This document shows, in pieces, positions 1 through 5,598 of a stretch of 5,598 bases of DNA (positions are counted from its first letter, which is position 1; every line of letters begins with the position of its first letter). The stretch is from Desulfoplanes sp. GTDB taxonomy: Bacteria > Desulfobacterota > Desulfovibrionia > Desulfovibrionales > Desulfomicrobiaceae. The translations under genes were made by a program, and so were the position numbers. Where the stretch lies: assembly GCA_028708105.1 (NCBI GenBank), contig JAQVZR010000146.1, forward strand, positions 1 to 5,598, written 5' to 3'. Under the pieces are notes generated by a model. The model saw only the letters and a program-made list of their open reading frames with translations, did not search any database and was not told the origin of the DNA.

Positions 1-1372
1 CCAAGGCGGTTATGGCCTCGCACATGGATTCTCGGGCATAGGCAGGCAGGCAGGGTGACAGGTCGCACAGGGTGACACCGGGGGTGTAGGTGGGTTCCAC
101 CGTGCCCAGGGCTGTGGACGGTATGCCTTGCAGGAAATCTCCCACCAGCTGGGCCGGGGCATGAAAATTTTCTCCCCCCAGGACAAAGGCCTGTCGTTCC
201 CATTGCCGCTGGAAGGCGACACCGGCCAGGGGATCATCTCCCTGAAGATCGGACGTCTGGATACCCACCAGCAGGGCTGCGTTGGCGTTGGTACCCGCCC
301 GGGCCCGCAGACTCATGCCGTTGGTGACCACGAGGCCTGGTTCGCTGGCTGCGGCAATGACCTCGCCGCCGGGACACATGCAGAAGGTGTACACCGAACG
401 GCCGTTCTTGCAATGATGTACCAGATTGTAGGGGGCAGGACCAAGTTTGGGATGGTCGGCATGGACGCCGTTTAGGGCCTGATCTACGAGCTTTTGCGGA
501 TGTTCGATACGGCAGCCGATGGAAAAGGGCTTCTGTTCCATGGCCACGCCGCTGCCTTTAAGCAGGGCAAAGGTGTCTCGGGCAGAGTGGCCGATGGCAA
601 CAATGGCGTAACGGGTTTCGATTTCTTCGCCGTCATTAATAATCAGGCCCCGCAACATGTTCTTTTCAATGTGTATCCCGGTCACTTTGCTCTGGAAACG
701 GACCTCGCCGCCCAGGGCGATGATGGATTTTCTGATCTTCTGGACGATGGAAACCAGCAGATCCGTGCCCATGTGGGGGTGGCTGTCGTACAGGATATCT
801 TCGGGGGCACCGGCGGCCACGAATTCTTCGAGTACCTTGCGGCAACGGTTCCCGTGGTCTTTGATGCCCGTGTTCAGTTTGCCGTCGGAAAAGGTTCCGG
901 CGCCGCCTTCTCCAAATTGGACATTGCTTTCCGGGTCCAGGATGCCGGTTTTCCAGAAATAATCGACGTTTGTGCTCCGCTCCTGTGCCTCCCGGCCGCG
1001 ATCCAGAAGCAGGGGGCGGTAGCCGCTCTGGGCCAGGATGAGGGCGGCAAAGAGTCCGCACGGCCCGGCACCGATAATGACCGGCCGTGGAGTGTCCCCT
1101 CTGGGGGCAGGCGATGGCGGAGTATAGTGCATATCGGGAGCTGTCCTGTACCGACTTGCATCCAGGATGGCCGTTTCCGGGGCCAGTTCCAGATCAAGGG
1201 TATAGACAAAAAAAAGAGCACTGCGTTTGCGGGCGTCGATGGATTGCCTGCGCACATGCACGGCCATGATCTTTGTCTGGTCAATGCCCAGGTGTTCGGC
1301 GGCCGCCTGGTGTAAATCCCGTGTTGTGTGATCAATGGGTACTTTTATCTGGGTGATACGTATCATGGTCAT
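1..1372 (-). CDS. FAD-dependent dehydrogenase, COG2509 family (C-terminus cut by window edge)
   Basis: Translating the minus strand from 1372 gives 457 uninterrupted codons running off the left edge. Residues 1-90 form the N-terminal domain typical of COG2509 proteins (RITQIKVPID, then RRQSIDARKR at 41-50). A Rossmann FAD-binding motif follows: VIIGAGPCG at 98-106, with the acidic Asp of LLLDRG at 121-126. The family signature ESNVQFGEGGAGTFSDGKL is at 148-166, a second dinucleotide-type segment (AIVAIGHSA) at 256-264, and FCMCPGGEV at 330-338. I estimate that some 60-80 C-terminal residues, with the last FAD-contacting loop, lie outside the window. ATG 1372 is preferred because AGGA (complement of 1382-1385) lies 9 bases upstream; the in-frame ATG at 1366 is an alternative. 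The family is an NAD(P)/FAD-type cytosolic oxidoreductase whose substrate is, to my knowledge, not established. The gene is divergent from catalase. The family call is firm; the function is open. Confidence 0.9.
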   Translation of the reverse strand, partial: MTMIRITQIKVPIDHTTRDLHQAAAEHLGIDQTKIMAVHVRRQSIDARKRSALFFVYTLDLELAPETAILDASRYRTAPDMHYTPPSPAPRGDTPRPVIIGAGPCGLFAALILAQSGYRPLLLDRGREAQERSTNVDYFWKTGILDPESNVQFGEGGAGTFSDGKLNTGIKDHGNRCRKVLEEFVAAGAPEDILYDSHPHMGTDLLVSIVQKIRKSIIALGGEVRFQSKVTGIHIEKNMLRGLIINDGEEIETRYAIVAIGHSARDTFALLKGSGVAMEQKPFSIGCRIEHPQKLVDQALNGVHADHPKLGPAPYNLVHHCKNGRSVYTFCMCPGGEVIAAASEPGLVVTNGMSLRARAGTNANAALLVGIQTSDLQGDDPLAGVAFQRQWERQAFVLGGENFHAPAQLVGDFLQGIPSTALGTVEPTYTPGVTLCDLSPCLPAYARESMCEAITAL

Positions 1373-1471
1373 GGCGTACTGTCCTGGCGAGTATTCGCTG
1401 CAAGAGGAAATCTGTTTTATATCCCGGACCGGAGATGTCCTGTCGGCTTAAAGAAGGAAAAACAGGTAATA

Positions 1472-1500
1472 TATAAATGGGTGGCCGAACTTTTTTTCAA
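1472..1500 (-). promoter_or_regulatory. Candidate sigma70 promoter for the dehydrogenase
   Basis: On the minus strand TTGAAA (complement of 1495-1500) is followed, after exactly 17 bases, by TTTATA (complement of 1472-1477). The adjoining TATATT gives alternative -10 registers. The predicted transcription start is near 1465, giving a leader of about 90 bases before ATG 1372. A second TATAAA (complement of 1416-1421) is closer to the gene but has no clear -35. The call rests on consensus matching only. Confidence 0.45.
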
Positions 1501-1596
1501 GGTCAAGTATATTTCCCTGTTATTGGGAGTCGAGAAGGAGATACTGCTGGATATATCGTTGTTTTTGTGCCATGGGTGAAGGTGTCGGAGACTCTT

Positions 1597-1652
1597 GTAC
1601 CGTTGACGGCTGCTGAATGTCCGTCGGAACACGTGACGGAACAACGGGGTAC
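1597..1652 (+). repeat. Nested inverted repeat upstream of catalase
   Basis: The outer arms are GTACCGTTG (1597-1605) and CAACGGGGTAC (1642-1652), nine pairs with a two-base GG bulge. The inner arms are TCCGTC (1620-1625) and GACGGA (1635-1640), six pairs around a nine-base loop. A competing pairing exists because GACGG occurs both at 1605-1609 and at 1635-1639 and either copy can pair with CCGTC at 1621-1625. If transcription starts near 1706, this is an upstream DNA site, perhaps a regulator-binding inverted repeat; if it starts further upstream, it is a folded leader RNA. The sequence does not decide between them. Confidence 0.45.
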
Positions 1653-1693
1653 TGCCGGAGATCTCTCTGTAGCTTCAGGAATGACGATCTTCG

Positions 1694-1699
1694 TATAAA
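1694..1699 (+). promoter_or_regulatory. Candidate -10 element for catalase
   Basis: TATAAA lies 38 bases before the catalase start and would give a leader of about 30 bases. At 16 to 18 bases spacing there is no recognisable -35 (AGCTTC at 1671-1676 for 17). A weak -35 would suit activator-dependent transcription, as is common for peroxide-defence genes, but that is inference from one hexamer. Confidence 0.3.
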
Positions 1700-1721
1700 A
1701 TCAGACGCGCATCTGCAAGGA

Positions 1722-1730
1722 AAAGGAGGT
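1722..1730 (+). promoter_or_regulatory. Strong Shine-Dalgarno site that fixes the catalase start
   Basis: AAAGGAGGT is close to the full complement of the 16S rRNA 3' end and sits six bases before ATG 1737. This decides the start in favour of 1737 over the in-frame ATG at 1617, which would add 40 residues with no resemblance to a catalase N-terminus. Confidence 0.9.
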
Positions 1731-1736
1731 ATCGTT

Positions 1737-3191
1737 ATGAAGGACAGCGATCGTAAACCCACGACCAATGACGCGGGAATCCCCGTATCCAGTGACGAGT
1801 TTTCCCTGACCGTCGGACCCGACGGCCCCATTCTGCTTCAGGATCACTATCTTGTCGAGCAGATGGCCAACTTCAATAGGGAGATGATTCCTGACCGTCA
1901 GCCCCATGCCAAGGGTTCAGGAGCCTTCGGACATTTCGAGGTGACCAGTGACGTCAGCAGGTACACCAGGGCGGCCGTCTTCCAACCCGCCACCAAGACC
2001 GATGTGCTGGCCCGGTTTTCCACGGTGGCCGGAGAGAGCGGCAGTCCGGACACCTGGCGGGACGTACGCGGATTTGCTCTCAAATTTTACACCACCGAAG
2101 GGAATTACGACATGGTGGGGAACAACACCCCGGTGTTTTTCATCCGTGATCCCATGAAATTTCAGGATTTTATTCATTCCCAGAAACGTCGTGCGGACAG
2201 CGGGCTGCGTGACAACGACATGCAGTGGGACTTCTGGACCCTGTGTCCTGAGTCCGCCCATCAGGTGACCATTCTGATGGGGGATCGCGGCATCCCCAAA
2301 AGCTATCGACATATGAACGGCTATACGAGCCATGCCTATATGTGGATCAACGCACAAGGGAAACGTTTCTGGGTCAAGTACCATTTCAAGACCGACCAGG
2401 GTATCAAATTCCTTACCCAGGAAGAGGGCGATCGCATCGCCGGCACGGACGCCGATTACCACCGCCGTGATCTTGCTGCTGCCATAGGCCGTGGTGAATA
2501 TCCGAGTTGGACGCTCAAAGTTCAGGTTATGCCGTATGACGAAGCCGCAACCTATCGTTACAATCCCTTTGACCTGACCAAGATCTGGCCGCACTCGGAC
2601 TACCCGCTCCACGAAGTGGGACGGTTGACGCTCACCCGCAACCCCGAAGATTTCCACACCGAAATCGAGCAGGCCGCCTTTGAGCCGAATAATCTCGTAC
2701 CGGGCATCGGTCCCAGTCCGGACAGAATGCTCCTGGCCCGGCTTATTTCCTATTCCGATGCCCACCGGGCGCGTCTGGGCGTCAATTACAAACAGATCCC
2801 GGTCAATCGGCCCAAATCTTCCGTGCACAGTTACAGCAAGGGAGGGGCCATGCGCATGGTGAACGTCTCTGATCCGGTGTACAAGCCGAATTCCAAGGGA
2901 GGCCCCAAAGCCGATGCCGTGCGGTATCCCGAACAGGCGGTATGGAGTGCCGACGGCAAATTCATGCGTACCGCGTACACCCTGCACCGGGATGATGACG
3001 ATTTCGGCCAGGCCGGGACCCTGGTGCGTGAAGTGATGGATGACGGTCAACGTGACCGGCTGGTGTCCAATGTGGTCGGGCATCTTAAGGGAGGCGTGAC
3101 CGAACCTGTCCTTGCTCGGGCCATCGAATACTGGCGCAGTATTGATAAAGAGATCGGGGATCGTATAGCCGAGGGCGTGAAAGGATCATAA
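1737..3191 (+). CDS. katA: Monofunctional haem catalase (small-subunit type)
   Basis: This is a complete 484-residue catalase, which disproportionates hydrogen peroxide to water and oxygen; the length fits the small-subunit class, which lacks the extra C-terminal domain of large catalases. The distal catalytic His57 sits in [12 protein letters not shown] (54-65) and the catalytic Asn in [11 protein letters not shown] (128-138, Asn130 by family alignment). The proximal haem-ligand Tyr339 is in [14 protein letters not shown] (335-348). [13 protein letters not shown] (191-203) and [11 protein letters not shown] (212-222) match the region that binds NADPH in this class. The C-terminal helical segment (about 423-484, FGQAGTL to the end) is present. 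There is no signal peptide, so it should be cytosolic. The stretch after IPVN (354-357) is unusual: SKGG at 367-370 where many homologues have an Arg-Asp-Gly motif. It appears monocistronic, with a terminator about 120 bases downstream. The name katA is by type, not by proven orthology. Confidence 0.97.
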   Translation: MKDSDRKPTTNDAGIPVSSDEFSLTVGPDGPILLQDHYLVEQMANFNREMIPDRQPHAKGSGAFGHFEVTSDVSRYTRAAVFQPATKTDVLARFSTVAGESGSPDTWRDVRGFALKFYTTEGNYDMVGNNTPVFFIRDPMKFQDFIHSQKRRADSGLRDNDMQWDFWTLCPESAHQVTILMGDRGIPKSYRHMNGYTSHAYMWINAQGKRFWVKYHFKTDQGIKFLTQEEGDRIAGTDADYHRRDLAAAIGRGEYPSWTLKVQVMPYDEAATYRYNPFDLTKIWPHSDYPLHEVGRLTLTRNPEDFHTEIEQAAFEPNNLVPGIGPSPDRMLLARLISYSDAHRARLGVNYKQIPVNRPKSSVHSYSKGGAMRMVNVSDPVYKPNSKGGPKADAVRYPEQAVWSADGKFMRTAYTLHRDDDDFGQAGTLVREVMDDGQRDRLVSNVVGHLKGGVTEPVLARAIEYWRSIDKEIGDRIAEGVKGS

Positions 3192-3201
3192 TCACCTCCT
3201 T
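3191..3201 (+). other. Anti-Shine-Dalgarno-like motif just after the catalase stop
   Basis: ATCACCTCCTT overlaps the last base of the catalase stop codon and is identical to the conserved 3' tail of bacterial 16S rRNA. Its ACCTCCTT (3194-3201) is the exact reverse complement of AAGGAGGT (1723-1730), the catalase's own ribosome binding site, so the mRNA's 3' end could in principle pair with its 5' leader. On the opposite strand the same bases read as a perfect ribosome binding site five bases before an ATG at 3189. The match is certain; its function is unknown. Confidence 0.4.
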
Positions 3202-3305
3202 ATCAATGAACGGGATGCCCCTACGTGCCTTTTTCTGCCACTTGACCCGAGTTCTGATTTACCATAAACAACGTTCTAGCGACTCCAAAACCACTTGATT
3301 GAAAC

Positions 3306-3340
3306 AAAGGGTTATCAGGAAAAACTGATAACCTTTTTTT
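3306..3340 (+). terminator. Intrinsic terminator after catalase
   Basis: A perfect nine-base-pair stem, GGTTATCAG (3310-3318) with CTGATAACC (3325-3333), closes a GAAAAA loop and is followed at once by seven T residues (3334-3340). A run of A before the stem (3306-3308) can also pair with the T tract. It would end catalase transcription and separate it from the helicase. The T-richness on the opposite strand is interrupted, so it looks mainly one-directional. Confidence 0.9.
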
Positions 3341-3360
3341 GTGGGAGCATTCATCTGTCA

Positions 3361-3408
3361 TTGACCGGCGTCGCAATCGTTACAATCCATCTATCCCACG
3401 ATGCATCG
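3361..3408 (+). promoter_or_regulatory. Possible helicase promoter with downstream palindrome
   Basis: TTGACC (3361-3366) and TACAAT (3381-3386) are good matches to -35 and -10 hexamers but only 14 bases apart, shorter than the usual 16 to 18. A perfect ten-base palindrome, CGATGCATCG (3399-3408), begins about six bases after the predicted start point, where a repressor could act. If used, this promoter gives a leader of about 210 bases. Confidence 0.3.
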
Positions 3409-3508
3409 ATCCCCGTAATCTCCTCTTGGTATTGATCTTTTTCGTCCAGTCACACCCCTTTCCCGGGCAAGCGGAATCTCTGGTTTATCAGGACAGTGTA
3501 CTTTAGGA

Positions 3509-3535
3509 GATGTCTCCCTTCAGGGACATGACATC
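3509..3535 (+). other. Hairpin in the putative helicase leader
   Basis: GATGTC (3509-3514) and TCCC (3515-3518) pair with GGGA (3523-3526) and GACATC (3530-3535), leaving a TTCA loop and a three-base bulge (3527-3529). The AGGAG at 3505-3509, a Shine-Dalgarno-like sequence with no correctly spaced start, touches the base of the stem. The hairpin lies about 70 bases before the helicase start and could be a leader structure. A chance occurrence is possible. Confidence 0.3.
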
Positions 3536-3603
3536 CATATTTTCTTTTCCCCACCGGCAGGCAGGAAAATGGAACAACTCGCCGGAAAGGATATTATATA
3601 CAT

Positions 3604-5025
3604 ATGTTTACCCAACAAAAAACCGCAGCACACAGTTTTCGTCCCACTTCCCGTACCACTACCCTGCACCCCGTAAAATCTCGGCCTGTGCATGCCTCTG
3701 TTGCGTCTCCGGCGGTACAGCTTGAAGGCGTGTTCAATGCGCTTATCCCGGAATTGCAGCGTGCCGTGGCCGACGAAGGATACCGTTCCCCCACCCCTAT
3801 TCAGGAACAGTCTATTCCCTTCCTGCTCCAGGGCCGGGATATGATTGGCTGTGCCCAGACAGGTACGGGCAAGACCGCAGCCTTTGGTCTTCCTATTCTG
3901 CAGCATCTTTTTCAGAATCAAAAAAATCTGGCTCCAGGTAAACCCCGGGTACTCGTGCTGGCACCTACCAGAGAGCTTGCCGCGCAGATTGATGAAAGTA
4001 TTGCCAGCTATAGCAAATATATGCGGATCAATCACACGGTCATTTTTGGCGGTGTGGGTCAGAACCCCCAGGTCAATGCCTTGCGGCGGGGACTGGATAT
4101 TCTGGTGGCCACGCCGGGACGTCTTTTGGATCTCATGAACCAGAGGCACGTTTCCCTGGACCGTGTTGAAATTTTTGTTCTGGATGAGGCAGACCGCATG
4201 CTTGATATGGGTTTTTTGCCGGATATCCGTAAGGTTATTGCCAAGCTGCCTGCCCGTAAGCAGACCCTGTTTTTTTCCGCAACTATGGAAAAAGCGATCA
4301 TGGGTCTGGCCGGTTCTCTGGTCAACGACCCCGTGCATGTGGCCATTGCTCCGGAAAAACCGGCTGTAGAACGTATTGTTCAAAAACTGTATTTTGTGGA
4401 TAAAAATTCCAAACCTGCACTCCTGAAGATGCTCATGAGCGACCAAAATCTGAAGAAGGTTATTGTTTTTACCCAGATGAAGCATGTGGCCAATAGAGTT
4501 GTGGAATATCTGGCCGCATCCGGGGTGAGTGCTGCAGCCATCCACGGCAATAAGAGTCAGAATGCCAGGACCCAGGCCTTGAATGCTTATAAAAAAGGCA
4601 AGGTGCGCGTGCTGGTAGCCACGGATATTGCGGCCCGGGGTATTGATGTCGACGGAGTGACCCACGTGATCAATTACGATCTTCCCACTGAGGCCGAGAC
4701 CTATGTGCATCGTATTGGACGTACGGCCCGAGCCGGTGCCGAAGGTATAGCTCTTTCTTTTTGTAGTGCACCTGAGCGTGACTATCTGCGCAGTATCGAG
4801 AAACTGTTACGTACATCGGTCCCTGTAGATATGGATCAGCCCTACCATTCCGAGGAAGCCCGCAATGCAACCGGAGCTGCTGCACGTCCTTTGCCTAAAA
4901 TGCGTCAGGGACAACAACGGCGTTCCAGTGCCCCCAAGGGCGGCGGAAGATTTGCGCGTTCATCCTCCTCTTCCACCTATTCCAGAGAAGGAAATCGTTC
5001 GGCAGGGCGGGGTCGACGGGCCTAA
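3604..5025 (+). CDS. rhlE: DEAD-box ATP-dependent RNA helicase, RhlE-like
   Basis: This complete 473-residue protein carries every core motif of the family in order. They are the Q motif (GYRSPTPIQ, 59-67), motif I (AQTGTGKT, 84-91), Ia (PTRELA, 121-126), TPGR (170-173), motif II DEAD (194-197), motif III SAT (225-227), motif V (ATDIAARGID, 339-348) and motif VI (HRIGRTARAG, 369-378). The first 40 residues are basic and Ser/Thr-rich, and the tail from about 415 is low-complexity (PKGGGRF, a Ser run at 453-457, GRGRR near the end), as in RhlE-type helicases that use such tails to hold RNA. It should use ATP to unwind short RNA duplexes in the cytosol, in ribosome assembly or mRNA decay. The start is ATG 3604; its ribosome binding site AAAGGA ends 12 bases away, rather far, which suggests modest or regulated translation. 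Assignment to RhlE rather than another subfamily rests on motif wording and tail type. Confidence 0.95.
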   Translation: MFTQQKTAAHSFRPTSRTTTLHPVKSRPVHASVASPAVQLEGVFNALIPELQRAVADEGYRSPTPIQEQSIPFLLQGRDMIGCAQTGTGKTAAFGLPILQHLFQNQKNLAPGKPRVLVLAPTRELAAQIDESIASYSKYMRINHTVIFGGVGQNPQVNALRRGLDILVATPGRLLDLMNQRHVSLDRVEIFVLDEADRMLDMGFLPDIRKVIAKLPARKQTLFFSATMEKAIMGLAGSLVNDPVHVAIAPEKPAVERIVQKLYFVDKNSKPALLKMLMSDQNLKKVIVFTQMKHVANRVVEYLAASGVSAAAIHGNKSQNARTQALNAYKKGKVRVLVATDIAARGIDVDGVTHVINYDLPTEAETYVHRIGRTARAGAEGIALSFCSAPERDYLRSIEKLLRTSVPVDMDQPYHSEEARNATGAAARPLPKMRQGQQRRSSAPKGGGRFARSSSSSTYSREGNRSAGRGRRA

Positions 5026-5051
5026 CCGCTTTAGCGATGATCTCAGCATAA

Positions 5052-5092
5052 AGAAAGGCTGTCGGAGGAATTCCGGCAGCCTTTCTCTTTTT
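5052..5092 (+). terminator. Strong intrinsic terminator after the helicase
   Basis: A 15-base-pair stem (5052-5066 with 5072-5086, one G-U wobble) closes a GGAAT loop and is followed by TCTTTTT. It starts 27 bases after the helicase stop. On the minus strand the same stem is followed by TTTATG, so it may also weakly terminate the convergent adenine deaminase gene, whose stop is 44 bases from the stem. Confidence 0.92.
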
Positions 5093-5135
5093 GCAGAACA
5101 AACGCGTGGTTGGGGCAAATTGATTGGAAAGTCTC

Positions 5136-5598
5136 TTAGTCCTCAGACTCCTGTATCCCGATGTCTGTAAAGCTGAATGTGCGTACATCAAATAGACCTT
5201 CGTCGGTCAGTTTGAGTTCGGGAATAACGGGCAGGGCCAGAAAACTGAGGGTCATGAAGGGGTGGATGTCTCTGCTCACGTGCAAATGTTCATGGGCCCT
5301 GGTCAGCAGGGTTTCAAGGCCCTTGGCAACTTCTTCCACGGGACGGTCGCTCATGAGTCCGGCAATGGGCAGGGGCAGGTCACCGATAATTTTGCCGTGA
5401 TGAACCATAGCGATGCCGCCTGCGATGGTTTGCAGGTGGCGGATGGCCATGAGCATGTCCGGGTCATTATCGCCAGCCACGACTACATTATGGGAATCGT
5501 GGGCCACTGTGGTGGCAATGGCGCCTCCCGTGATACCGTATCCTTCGAGAATACCCACGCTTATGCTGCCGGTGCCGTGATGCCGTTCGATGACCGCA
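5136..5598 (-). CDS. ade: Adenine deaminase, C-terminal part (5' end outside window)
   Basis: The minus strand reads 153 codons from the right edge (5597) to a TAA at 5136-5138. The visible part starts in the conserved AVIERHHGTG (1-10 of the fragment) and continues through HDSHN (33-37), GDNDPDM, LPLPIAGLMS and LSFLALPVIPELKLTD, the hallmark C-terminal sequence of the Ade amidohydrolases. The enzyme hydrolyses adenine to hypoxanthine and ammonia with a metal centre, feeding purine salvage in the cytosol. Full-length members are about 540-600 residues, so roughly the last quarter is present. The N-terminal metal-binding His motifs lie outside the window and cannot be checked. A GTG at 5558 is internal, not a start, because family sequence continues upstream of it. 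The gene is convergent with the helicase. A name match to the wider amidohydrolase family is the only alternative, and it fits less well. Confidence 0.94.
   Translation of the reverse strand, partial: AVIERHHGTGSISVGILEGYGITGGAIATTVAHDSHNVVVAGDNDPDMLMAIRHLQTIAGGIAMVHHGKIIGDLPLPIAGLMSDRPVEEVAKGLETLLTRAHEHLHVSRDIHPFMTLSFLALPVIPELKLTDEGLFDVRTFSFTDIGIQESED

Larger units (their letters stand above)
1373..1736. other. Divergent intergenic region between dehydrogenase and catalase
   Basis: This 364-bp gap must carry the promoters of both divergent genes. It contains a minus-strand sigma70-like promoter (1472-1500), a nested inverted repeat (1597-1652), a -10-like hexamer (1694-1699) and a strong ribosome binding site (1722-1730). 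I looked for an OxyR-type ATAG-N7-CTAT pattern and a PerR-type TTATAAT-N-ATTATAA pattern and saw neither. No credible gene fits here: the open frames have no good ribosome binding site and their translations resemble nothing I recognise. Confidence 0.7.
3192..3603. other. Intergenic region between catalase and helicase
   Basis: This 412-bp gap contains an anti-Shine-Dalgarno-like motif (3191-3201), an intrinsic terminator (3306-3340), a promoter-like pair (3361-3386) with a palindrome just downstream (3399-3408), a small hairpin (3509-3535) and a weak ribosome binding site for the helicase (AAAGGA, 3586-3591). A second weak promoter-like pair, TTGACC (3242-3247) and TAAACA (3265-3270) at 17 bases spacing, precedes the terminator. 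Short open frames from ATG 3510 and ATG 3569 overlap the helicase start but have poor spacing to any ribosome binding site. Confidence 0.65.

Noticed and set aside
494..1315. Plus-strand open frame of 273 codons, and another at 128-475
   Set aside because: They lie opposite the well-conserved dehydrogenase frame, whose translation shows clear family motifs; the plus-strand products show none.
1477..1698. A 73-codon plus-strand frame in the divergent intergenic region
   Set aside because: It has only a weak AGG ten bases before the ATG, no recognisable product, and overlaps the likely regulatory elements of both neighbours.
1617..1736. Upstream in-frame ATG giving catalase a 40-residue N-terminal extension
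   Set aside because: The extension does not resemble catalase or a signal peptide, and the near-perfect ribosome binding site sits right before ATG 1737.
1917..3083. Minus-strand open frame of 388 codons inside catalase
   Set aside because: It is the codon-bias shadow of an unmistakable catalase and carries no recognisable domain or ribosome binding site that I can see.
3242..3340. Possible small RNA between a weak promoter-like pair (3242-3270) and the terminator (3306-3340)
   Set aside because: The -10 match (TAAACA) is poor, and the terminator is fully explained as the end of the catalase transcript.
3510..3725. A 71-codon plus-strand frame beginning at AGGAGATG
   Set aside because: The ribosome binding site abuts the ATG with no spacing, and most of the frame overlaps the helicase in another register.
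3520..4710. Minus-strand open frame of 396 codons opposite the helicase
   Set aside because: It mirrors the codons of a complete DEAD-box helicase, and its product looks like a reverse reading, not a known family.

Overview
The window looks like an ordinary chromosomal stretch from a Gram-negative bacterium of moderate GC content. Protein style suggests Desulfovibrionales or a related Desulfobacterota lineage, but that is an impression from residues and codon use, not a search result. No mobile elements, CRISPR arrays, tRNA or rRNA genes are visible.

Layout, left to right. (1) Positions 1-1372, minus strand: a COG2509-type FAD-dependent dehydrogenase, complete at its N-terminus and cut at its C-terminus by the window edge. 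(2) Positions 1373-1736: a 364-bp divergent intergenic region. It holds a sigma70-like promoter for the dehydrogenase, a nested inverted repeat, a -10-like hexamer and a very strong ribosome binding site for the next gene. (3) Positions 1737-3191, plus strand: a complete 484-residue monofunctional haem catalase with its essential active-site residues intact. (4) Positions 3192-3603: a 412-bp intergenic region with an intrinsic terminator and probably the leader of the next gene. It starts with an 11-base copy of the 16S rRNA anti-Shine-Dalgarno tail, eight bases of which are perfectly complementary to the catalase ribosome binding site. (5) Positions 3604-5025, plus strand: a complete 473-residue RhlE-like DEAD-box RNA helicase with all canonical motifs and a basic, Ser/Gly/Arg-rich tail. 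(6) Positions 5052-5092: a strong terminator. (7) Positions 5136-5598, minus strand: the C-terminal 153 residues of adenine deaminase, convergent with the helicase and running off the right edge.

The genes do not form one operon. The two leftmost are divergent, catalase and helicase are separated by a terminator, and the last two converge on a terminator. The functions (peroxide removal, a flavin oxidoreductase, RNA remodelling, purine salvage) are housekeeping or stress functions with no evident shared pathway. I found no convincing new multi-gene system. The observations most worth checking are non-coding: the anti-Shine-Dalgarno match after catalase, the nested inverted repeat before it, and the structured leader of the helicase.
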